Assembly: GCA_947449125.1 (NCBI GenBank)
Contig: CANFQR010000153.1
Coordinates: forward strand, 1 to 5,024
DNA: 5,024 bases
Direction of reading: 5' to 3'
From: Bacteroidota bacterium
Lineage (GTDB): Bacteria > Bacteroidota > Bacteroidia > B-17B0 > Aurantibacillaceae
The position numbers and the translations under genes were made by a program. Under the pieces are notes generated by a model. That model worked only from the letters and a program-made list of their open reading frames with translations. It was not told where the DNA came from and did not search any database. Of the stretch, positions 1 to 5,024 are shown piece after piece. Each line of letters begins with the position of its first letter. Position 1 is the stretch's first letter.

Positions 1-446
1 AAAACACGAACCAGTTCAACTTTTTGTTTACGGATAAAATGCTCTTCTGGATCCAAACCTCCAGATTTTAAATTTCCTGCATAATTTGGGCTTTCATCAT
101 TTGATGTTTTATTATCAATTGAAAATGATACTTTTTGCTTTTTTCGGCGAATAAAGTCAATGGCATTATTACTTGCTATTTTAAAAAGCCAAGTACTAAA
201 AGCAAAATCGGGTGTATACTGGTTCAACTTTTTAAAAGCTCTACCAAATGCTTCAATAGTTAAATCTTCAGCATCATCTTTATTGGAACACATTTTAAGC
301 ATTGTAAAGTAAACGCTTTCTCTGTACCTATGCAGTAGCTCAGCATAAGCCTTCTGATCACCAAAGTCAAGCGCTGCCCTTACCAACTTATAATCATAAA
401 CCGCCTTAGTGGTAAGATGCTGTTCTTTATTTCCTAATTCGTCCAC
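1..446 (-). CDS. RNA polymerase sigma factor, sigma-70 (ECF) family, partial (C-terminus off window)
   Basis: Reading the minus strand gives 148 codons open to the window edge. The protein is an ECF-type sigma factor, which directs core RNA polymerase to a promoter set; its regulon cannot be read from here. The sigma-2 domain covers about residues 30-105: region 2.2 reads DAEDLTIEAFGRAF (59-71), followed by FSTWLFKIASNNAIDFIRRKK (83-103), the usual region 2.3-2.4. A polar linker leads to DPEEHFIRKQKVELVRV (132-148), which normally opens into sigma-4; that domain is beyond position 1. The start is GTG at 444-446: a TAA lies immediately upstream in frame and the first in-frame ATG is codon 49, inside sigma-2. 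This start overlaps the last 13 bases of the upstream glycosyltransferase gene, so translation is probably coupled. No anti-sigma gene is visible in the window. The family call is secure; the exact start is less so. Confidence 0.93.
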   Translation of the reverse strand, partial: MDELGNKEQHLTTKAVYDYKLVRAALDFGDQKAYAELLHRYRESVYFTMLKMCSNKDDAEDLTIEAFGRAFKKLNQYTPDFAFSTWLFKIASNNAIDFIRRKKQKVSFSIDNKTSNDESPNYAGNLKSGGLDPEEHFIRKQKVELVRV

Positions 447-1576
447 TTATTTGGCTTGTTTAATAATTTGGTTAAATGAAAGATAGGATAAATAATTAAT
501 AATATCAATTCATATAAAATGCTACCAATTAGCAAATCGCGTTCATTCAATTTTTTAGTAACACTGTTTAACGTAATTAATTGTAAAACAATTTTCATAG
601 TTAAAATTATTGGAAATAGAATAATTGTGTTGGCATGAATTAGCAACAAGAAAAGCGATAAATAAAAAAAATAGAGTGAGAAATATGAAAAAACTATTTT
701 TGTTTTTGAGGCAGCATTATATAAAGGCGCAGTTGATAAATGTCGAGCCTTTTGTAAGCGCCAGTCTTTCATATTTTTTTTTGCCGGCGAGTAAGTTATG
801 GCCCCCTTATCGATTACAACATTAACATTCTGTTCATTCGCTGCCTGATTTACAAATAAATCATCATCTCCTGAATTAATATGATAATGATTAGAAAACC
901 CTTTTTGCTTATAAAACAATTCTTTTGTATAGGCTAAATTTCTTCCTACGCCCATATAAGCCTTACCCTTTATTGCAGCCGAAAGGTAATTAACAGCAAT
1001 TATAAAAGCATCAAACCTAATTAACTTATTAATAAAACTTTTTTGTTTTTCGAAAGCACCATAACCTAAAACTACTTCTTTTGGTTTTGCAAAACCCCTA
1101 GCCATTGCCTTTAGCCATTGGTCTGATGAAGGATAGCAATCAGCATCAGTAAAAACCAGTAAATTATTTTTTGCAGCCTTAATTCCTACCAATACCGCAA
1201 ATTTTTTACCATGTTTGTAATACTTATCTTCTTTTATATTTGTTTTACGAAGATTAGGGAAAATTTTGGCAAATTCATCAACAACATTTTCTGTATTATC
1301 CCAACTGCAATCATTAACAACTATTACCTCAAAATCGGGATAATCTTGAGTTAATACCTTAGGCAAAAATTCAGTTAAATTTTCATCTTCATTTTTAGCA
1401 CATATAATTACCGAAATTGGCTCAAACTCATTGTTACTTATTAGCGTGGTCGATTTTAAAAAACCCAACGGTAAATAATTGATAAAATAATTTACAATAA
1501 CCAAAATAAATCCAACCACAGCAATAACTGTCAACAATTCAGGTAAACCAAATTCTTTAAACTCAGGAAAAAACAT
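434..1576 (-). CDS. Family 2 (GT-A) membrane glycosyltransferase
   Basis: This 380-residue protein is a GT2 enzyme that should transfer a sugar from a nucleotide-sugar donor at the cytoplasmic face of the inner membrane; donor and acceptor are unknown. One N-terminal membrane segment (about 13-35) is followed by the GT-A fold. Visible motifs are PISVIICAKNEDEN (53-66) and VIVVNDCSWDNT (84-95, Asp89) for nucleotide binding, a DxD metal site in FTDADC (Asp144, Asp146), MGVGRNLAY (208-216), the acidic acceptor-site cluster SGDDDLF (235-241), and QKARH (275-279), which resembles the QxxRW motif of processive GT2 enzymes. Three hydrophobic segments follow, at about 295-315, 317-336 and 347-367. 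The architecture matches a GT2 type common in Bacteroidota. The ATG at 1576 sits just after a TAccTTTG promoter element, so the leader is very short. The gene heads a probable two-gene unit with the sigma factor. A role in envelope polysaccharide or glycolipid synthesis is inference. Confidence 0.92.
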   Translation of the reverse strand: MFFPEFKEFGLPELLTVIAVVGFILVIVNYFINYLPLGFLKSTTLISNNEFEPISVIICAKNEDENLTEFLPKVLTQDYPDFEVIVVNDCSWDNTENVVDEFAKIFPNLRKTNIKEDKYYKHGKKFAVLVGIKAAKNNLLVFTDADCYPSSDQWLKAMARGFAKPKEVVLGYGAFEKQKSFINKLIRFDAFIIAVNYLSAAIKGKAYMGVGRNLAYTKELFYKQKGFSNHYHINSGDDDLFVNQAANEQNVNVVIDKGAITYSPAKKNMKDWRLQKARHLSTAPLYNAASKTKIVFSYFSLYFFYLSLFLLLIHANTIILFPIILTMKIVLQLITLNSVTKKLNERDLLIGSILYELILLIIYPIFHLTKLLNKPNKWTN

Positions 1577-1581
1577 AATAG

Positions 1582-1609
1582 CAAAGGTATTAACCGTGTT
1601 AAAGGCAAA
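1582..1609 (-). promoter_or_regulatory. Probable promoter of the glycosyltransferase-sigma factor unit
   Basis: On the minus strand, TACCTTTG (1589 to 1582) matches the Bacteroidota -7 consensus TAnnTTTG exactly. A TTTG (1609 to 1606) lies 16 bases upstream as a possible -33 element, slightly closer than the usual spacing of about 17-23. Transcription would begin within a few bases of the ATG at 1576, giving a nearly leaderless mRNA. The element match is seen in the sequence; promoter activity is inferred. Confidence 0.55.
1590..1602. repeat. Short perfect dyad TTAAC-CGT-GTTAA between divergent promoters
   Basis: Five-base arms with a three-base spacer form a perfect inverted repeat. It directly abuts the minus-strand -7 element (1582-1589) and covers the region where the plus-strand promoter's -33 element would lie. 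That position would suit a repressor or activator site for both directions. Short AT-rich dyads also arise by chance, so this is a weak operator candidate. Confidence 0.25.
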
Positions 1610-1615
1610 ATAAAA

Positions 1616-1623
1616 TATCTTTG
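1616..1623 (+). promoter_or_regulatory. Probable -7 promoter element upstream of the HAD phosphatase
   Basis: TATCTTTG matches the Bacteroidota -7 consensus TAnnTTTG exactly. It lies 25 bases before the ATG at 1649, giving a leader of roughly 20 bases. No good TTTG stands at the expected -33 position (about 1592-1597), so the promoter may be weak or need an activator. It probably drives the phosphatase and perhaps the genes after it. Confidence 0.5.
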
Positions 1624-1648
1624 TATTTATTAAACAAAATAATTAACA

Positions 1649-2311
1649 ATGCATCCTACAATTAAAGCCGTTATTTTTGATATGGACGGAGTTCTAATAG
1701 ACAGCGAACCTTTATGGAGAACAGCCATGGTTAAAGGTTTTAAGCAGTTTGACATGACTGTTACAGAAGAAGAATGCAAAACAACCATGGGACGAAGAAT
1801 AAATGAGGTGGTTAATTATTGGGTAAATATACATTCGGTTAATCCGTTAAAAAGTCCTGAAATTGAAAAAACAATTATTGAAGTTTTATTAAACCTTATA
1901 GAAAACGAAGGAAAAGCAATGGCGGGAGTTTTAGATTTATTAAACTTTTGTAAAAATAAACACCTAAAAATAGGCCTAGCAACCTCATCATCTGAATTGT
2001 TAATGCAAACGGTTCTCAACAAACTTCAAATAAAAAATCATTTTAATTCTGTAGTTTCTGCCCAAAATTTAAAATACGGTAAACCAAACCCCGAAGTGTT
2101 TTTAATTTGCGCCGAAAATCTTGGTGTTAATCCTTCAGAATGTATTGTTATTGAGGATTCTATAAACGGCGCCATTGCGGCAAAAGCTGCTCAAATGCAC
2201 TTAATTGTTGTGCCCGATGCTAACAGTTTAAATCCCGAAAAATTTTCAATAGCAGATTATAACTTAGACAACATGAACGAAGTATTAAATTTGTTTAAAA
2301 CTCATTTCTAA
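1649..2311 (+). CDS. HAD-superfamily sugar-phosphate phosphatase, HxpB/YniC-like
   Basis: This 220-residue soluble protein is a HAD hydrolase of the beta-phosphoglucomutase / hexitol-phosphatase group, which dephosphorylates small phosphorylated sugars or polyols through an aspartyl-phosphate intermediate. Motif I is FDMDGVLIDSE (10-20), with nucleophile Asp11 and acid/base Asp13, followed by a helical cap (about 18-90). Motif II is GLATSSS (109-115), motif III is Lys145 in YGKPNP, and motif IV is VIEDSINGA (167-175), with Glu169 and Asp170 binding magnesium. The run TTMGRRINEVVNYW (45-58) and the tail IVVPDANSLNP (186-196) resemble E. coli YniC (HxpB, 2-deoxyglucose-6-phosphate and hexitol phosphatase) more than a true phosphoglucomutase. 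Length is normal. The start is an ATG with no Shine-Dalgarno sequence. The gene lies 49 bp before tgt on the same strand. Class and catalytic residues are clear; the in vivo substrate is not, because HAD specificity is poorly predicted from sequence. Confidence 0.9.
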   Translation: MHPTIKAVIFDMDGVLIDSEPLWRTAMVKGFKQFDMTVTEEECKTTMGRRINEVVNYWVNIHSVNPLKSPEIEKTIIEVLLNLIENEGKAMAGVLDLLNFCKNKHLKIGLATSSSELLMQTVLNKLQIKNHFNSVVSAQNLKYGKPNPEVFLICAENLGVNPSECIVIEDSINGAIAAKAAQMHLIVVPDANSLNPEKFSIADYNLDNMNEVLNLFKTHF

Positions 2312-2346
2312 CTAAAACCATTACTCATTTTCATATTAATAAATAT

Positions 2347-2363
2347 TACCTTTAATCACTTTG
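2347..2363 (+). promoter_or_regulatory. Weak promoter-like sequence at the tgt start
   Basis: Two near matches to TAnnTTTG sit at the tgt start: TACCTTTA (2347-2354) and TCACTTTG (2356-2363), each 7 of 8 by the consensus. The second overlaps the TTG start codon and so could not itself produce a complete tgt message. No convincing -33 TTTG lies upstream. If the first is used, tgt would be transcribed almost leaderless; otherwise it is read through from the phosphatase gene. Confidence 0.25.
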
Positions 2364-3491
2364 AAATTTAATCTTTTACATACCGACAAAAACTCAAAAG
2401 CTAGAGCCGGAGTGCTTGAAACAGATCATGGCAAAATAGAAACACCAATATTTATGCCTGTTGGAACAGCAGGAACCGTTAAGGCTGTTCATCAACGAGA
2501 ATTAAAAGAAGACATTAAAGCCGAAATAATTTTAGGAAATACCTATCACCTTTACTTAAGACCAGGATTGGAAGTTCTAAAAAACGCCAGCGGACTTCAT
2601 AAATTTAATGGTTGGGAAAAGCCTATTTTAACAGACAGTGGCGGATATCAGATATTTTCATTAGCAAACCAGCGAAAATTAACCGAAGACGGCGCAACTT
2701 TTAAAAGTCATATCGACGGAAGCAAGCATTTTTTTTCACCCGAAAGTGTAATGGACATAGAACGAACCATTGGCGCCGATATTATTATGGCGTTTGATGA
2801 ATGTACACCTTACCCTTGCGATTACAAGTATGCAAAAAATTCGTTGGCACTTACCCACAGGTGGTTAAACCGATGTGTTAGCAGATTTAACGAAACAGAA
2901 CCTTTATATGGATACGAACAAGCCCTTTTCCCAATCGTTCAAGGAAGTGTTTATAAAGATTTAAGAGTAGAATCTGCAGAATTTATTGCTTCAAAAAATT
3001 GTTTTGGAAATGCCATTGGCGGCTTAAGCGTTGGCGAACCTGCCCATGAAATGTATGCCATGACTGAAGTTGTGACTGATATCTTACCTAAAGATAAACC
3101 CCGTTACCTTATGGGAGTAGGTACTCCTGTAAACATTTTAGAGTGCATTTCGTTAGGTGTTGATATGTTTGATTGTGTTTTGCCAACCCGAAATGCACGA
3201 CATGGCTTATTATTTACCGAGAATGGCATTATTAATATCCGTAACGAAAAATGGAAAAATGATTTTTCATTATTAGACGAAAACGGAACCACCTTTGTAG
3301 ACAAAGCATACAGTAAAGCCTATTTAAGACATTTAATTGTTTGCGAGGAAATATTAGCTGCTCAAATTGCAAGTATTCATAACCTTGGTTTTTATTTGCG
3401 TTTGGTAAAAGAAGCCCGAACCCGCATTTTAAATGGCACCTTTACCGAGTGGAAAAATAAAATGGTAATTCAATTAGCTCAAAGACTTTGA
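2361..3491 (+). CDS. tgt: tRNA-guanine(34) transglycosylase (queuosine pathway)
   Basis: Tgt swaps guanine-34 in the anticodon of tRNA-Asp, -Asn, -His and -Tyr for preQ1, the committed step of queuosine formation on tRNA. The 376 residues form the usual single TIM barrel, at about the E. coli length. Visible active-site features are TDSGGYQ (91-97; general base Asp92, preQ1-stacking Tyr96), FDECTPY (145-151; base-recognition Asp146), the loop IGGLSVGE (219-226), and MFDCVLPTR (269-277; nucleophile Asp271, Arg277). The CxCxxC zinc motif is absent: the three Cys positions are Gly309, Thr311 and Asp314, and only the fourth ligand, His340 in SIHNL, remains. Bacteroidota homologues as I recall them look the same, so this is probably lineage-wide and not damage. 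The start is TTG at 2361; an in-frame TAA at 2340 and the absence of any ATG before codon 32 force this choice, and MKFNLLHTDKNSKARAG fits the family N-terminus. It ends TGA-TAA, 12 bp before the permease gene. Confidence 0.98.
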   Translation: MKFNLLHTDKNSKARAGVLETDHGKIETPIFMPVGTAGTVKAVHQRELKEDIKAEIILGNTYHLYLRPGLEVLKNASGLHKFNGWEKPILTDSGGYQIFSLANQRKLTEDGATFKSHIDGSKHFFSPESVMDIERTIGADIIMAFDECTPYPCDYKYAKNSLALTHRWLNRCVSRFNETEPLYGYEQALFPIVQGSVYKDLRVESAEFIASKNCFGNAIGGLSVGEPAHEMYAMTEVVTDILPKDKPRYLMGVGTPVNILECISLGVDMFDCVLPTRNARHGLLFTENGIINIRNEKWKNDFSLLDENGTTFVDKAYSKAYLRHLIVCEEILAAQIASIHNLGFYLRLVKEARTRILNGTFTEWKNKMVIQLAQRL

Positions 3492-3503
3492 TAAACATAG
3501 CGT

Positions 3504-4622
3504 ATGTTAAAGATTTTAGACAGATATATTTTAAAGAAATTTTTAAGCACCTTTTTCTTCTCTATTACTTTAATATTACTAATTTTTATAGTATTTGACA
3601 TTAAAGAAAAAATTCAAACTTATAGTACTAAAGACATTCCATTAAAGGAAATTATTTTTGATTATTACCTCATGTTTATTCCTTATTACGGGAATTTATT
3701 TAGTCCACTTTTTACATTTATTGCAGTTATTTTTTTTACATCCAAAATGGCTCATCAAACAGAGTTTGTGGCTATTTTAAGCAGTGGCACAAGCTTTAAA
3801 CGAATTATGAGGCCCTACATTATTGGCGCTTCTATTCTAGCGTTTTCTTCGCTCATGTTAAACCATTTTATTTTACCCAAAGCAGTTAAAATTAAAATTG
3901 GCTTTGAAGATAAATGGATTAACAATGCCTACAGCAGCGAAGAGCAAAACATTCATAAAAAAATTGGAGCCAATAGATTATTATATTTAGAAAGTTATGA
4001 CAATCGTTTAAAAACAGGATATAAAATAAGCATAGAAGATGTTGTTAACAATAAACAAATTTATTTTTTAAGCGCTGATAATATGCAATGGGATAGCACA
4101 AGCAACCAATGGAATTTAAATAAGGTATACGAACGCAAAATAATTACCCAAGATAGATTAGATACGCTAAAAACAGGTAAACCAATTTTTAAACAGATAA
4201 ATAAATTTTATACTTCTAAAAAAATAAAACTGGCATTTGTACCTAATGATATGGGAAGATACGAGAGTAAAATTGAAACCATGCCCTATTTTGAGTTTAG
4301 AGATTACATTGTCAGAGAAAAAATAAAAGGTTCTAATAAAATAGAATTTTTTGAAGTTGAACAATACAAGCGCACTTCTTTCCCTTTTGCTACATTTATT
4401 CTAACCATAATTGGTGTTAGTGTTTCATCCCGAAAAGTTCGTGGTGGGGTTGGATTGCAAATAGCGTTAGGCTTATTATTAAGTTGTATTTACATTATGT
4501 TTATGTATATTTTTACCACCATTGCTACAACAGGATTCGCCTCTCCGCTTTTAGCCGTATGGACTCCAAACATTATTTTTTCGTTTGTAGCTTTCTACTT
4601 TTATAAGACCGCCCAAAAATAA
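3504..4622 (+). CDS. LptF/LptG (YjgP/YjgQ) family permease
   Basis: This 372-residue protein belongs to the LptF/LptG family, the membrane subunits of the LptB2FG ABC transporter that extracts lipopolysaccharide from the inner membrane and feeds it to the periplasmic Lpt bridge. The family plan is clear: three N-terminal membrane segments (about 12-32, 62-80, 102-124), a periplasmic domain (about 125-290) expected to be a beta-jellyroll, and three C-terminal segments (about 291-308, 313-338, 346-368). The opening LKILDRYILKKFL is typical. EFVAILSSGTSFKRIM (87-102) is the coupling helix that contacts the LptB ATPase, and SVSSRKVRGGVGLQI (306-320) is the conserved loop before segment five. Length is close to E. 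coli LptF and LptG. It follows tgt by 12 bp and is probably co-transcribed with it. I lean towards LptG from length and linkage, but the sequence alone does not separate it from LptF. No partner Lpt gene is in the window. Confidence 0.93.
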   Translation: MLKILDRYILKKFLSTFFFSITLILLIFIVFDIKEKIQTYSTKDIPLKEIIFDYYLMFIPYYGNLFSPLFTFIAVIFFTSKMAHQTEFVAILSSGTSFKRIMRPYIIGASILAFSSLMLNHFILPKAVKIKIGFEDKWINNAYSSEEQNIHKKIGANRLLYLESYDNRLKTGYKISIEDVVNNKQIYFLSADNMQWDSTSNQWNLNKVYERKIITQDRLDTLKTGKPIFKQINKFYTSKKIKLAFVPNDMGRYESKIETMPYFEFRDYIVREKIKGSNKIEFFEVEQYKRTSFPFATFILTIIGVSVSSRKVRGGVGLQIALGLLLSCIYIMFMYIFTTIATTGFASPLLAVWTPNIIFSFVAFYFYKTAQK

Positions 4623-4660
4623 AAACCAAAAAAATAACATAATCTTCATTGAGGCAAAAT

Positions 4661-5024
4661 TTAATAATTTAACAATTGCCTTATAGCAACTTCTACTTTA
4701 TCGGCGTTAGGCAACATAGTTTTTTCTAAAATAGAATTTAAAGGTATTGCCGGCAAGTTTTCTGAGCCAACCACCTTTACCGGAGCATCTAAATCAGTAA
4801 AACAATTTTCGCTGATGCGAGCAGCTATACTTTGTGCAAAACCATTAAAAACAGGTTCTTCGGTTAAAACCATAACTTTATTGTGTTGACGCACACTATC
4901 AAAAATTCCTTGTTCATCAATTGGCGCAAGCGTTCTTAAATCAATAATTTCAATTTGATTTTCAAATTTTTTCGCAGCTGTTTTAGCCCAATAAACTCCC
5001 ATACCATAGGTGATAATGGTTATT
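4661..5024 (-). CDS. 2-oxoacid dehydrogenase E1 component, beta-type C-terminal part (partial, 5' end off window)
   Basis: The reading frame is open through the right edge, so only the last 120 residues are seen. It is the C-terminal transketolase domain of a thiamine-diphosphate E1 beta subunit, part of a pyruvate or branched-chain 2-oxoacid dehydrogenase complex that decarboxylates a 2-oxoacid and passes the acyl group to lipoyl E2. Evidence includes ITIITYGMGVYWA at the start of the visible part, then IEIIDLRTLAPID, VMVLTEEPVFNGFAQSIAARI, DAPVKVVGSENLPAIPL and the ending EKTMLPNADKVEVAIRQLLNY. The ATG at 5002 is internal to the ITIITYGMGV strand and is not the gene start. Many Bacteroidota carry a fused alpha-beta E1 of about 650-700 residues; whether this is fused or a stand-alone beta of about 330 residues cannot be decided here. 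It converges on the permease gene with 38 bp between stops. The E1 beta-type call is firm; the substrate is not assigned. Confidence 0.92.
   Translation of the reverse strand, partial: ITIITYGMGVYWAKTAAKKFENQIEIIDLRTLAPIDEQGIFDSVRQHNKVMVLTEEPVFNGFAQSIAARISENCFTDLDAPVKVVGSENLPAIPLNSILEKTMLPNADKVEVAIRQLLNY

Noticed and set aside
625..825. Short plus-strand open frame opposite the glycosyltransferase gene
   Set aside because: It lies wholly antisense to a well-conserved coding region, has no recognisable domain, and is explained by the low stop density of the opposite strand.
1816..2022. Short minus-strand open frame within the HAD phosphatase gene
   Set aside because: It is antisense to conserved HAD cap and motif II sequence and shows no family resemblance.
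2334..2348. AT-only palindrome TATTAATA followed by AATATT before tgt, considered as a terminator or operator
   Set aside because: There are no GC pairs and no T-tract; such short AT palindromes are expected by chance in this composition.
3104..3304. Short minus-strand open frame within tgt
   Set aside because: It is antisense to the nucleophile region of tgt, whose own frame is strongly conserved.
3342..3344. Cys328 of Tgt as a surviving zinc ligand
   Set aside because: It aligns with the Cys in the HLDRCNEIL segment of E. coli Tgt, which is not one of the zinc-binding residues.
4167..4364. Short minus-strand open frame within the permease gene
   Set aside because: It is antisense to the periplasmic domain, and its Phe/Lys-rich composition is the shadow of AT-rich codons.
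5000..5002. ATG as the start of a small 113-residue gene
   Set aside because: The frame continues upstream to the window edge with conserved E1 residues (ITIITYG), so this Met is internal to a larger gene.
1..5024. Mobile element, CRISPR array, toxin-antitoxin or defence island
   Set aside because: No transposase, integrase, repeat array, small paired genes or abrupt composition change is visible; all six genes belong to familiar chromosomal families.

Overview
The window is an AT-rich stretch of chromosome from a member of the Bacteroidota. The protein sequences point to that phylum: an ECF sigma factor and a GT2 glycosyltransferase of types widespread there, a Tgt that closely resembles Bacteroidota Tgt and lacks the zinc cysteines, and an E1 dehydrogenase end with the characteristic VVGSENLPAIP tail. 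The nucleotide signals agree: no clear Shine-Dalgarno sequences, and two exact matches to the phylum's -7 promoter element TAnnTTTG. I cannot name a genus.

Layout. On the minus strand, 1-1576 holds a GT2 membrane glycosyltransferase (434-1576). Its last 13 bases overlap the GTG start of an ECF sigma factor (446 down to 1, cut by the window edge before its sigma-4 domain). A 72-bp gap (1577-1648) carries divergent promoter elements and a small dyad. On the plus strand follow a HAD phosphatase of the HxpB/YniC type (1649-2311), the queuosine enzyme tRNA-guanine transglycosylase tgt (2361-3491, TTG start) and, 12 bp on, an LptF/LptG-family permease (3504-4622). After 38 bp, the end of a 2-oxoacid dehydrogenase E1 beta-type domain comes in convergently from the right edge (5024 down to 4661).

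How the genes relate. Tgt and the permease almost certainly share a transcript although their roles differ (tRNA modification and lipopolysaccharide transport). The phosphatase may be on it too. The glycosyltransferase and sigma factor look translationally coupled. No stretch over 300 bases lacks a gene, and I see no tRNA, rRNA, CRISPR array, insertion sequence or phage gene.

This is mostly conserved housekeeping sequence, and I do not find a new multi-gene system. The points most worth a second look are the zinc-site loss in Tgt, the divergent promoter region with its dyad, the TTG start of tgt beside promoter-like sequence, and the overlap of the sigma factor with the glycosyltransferase.
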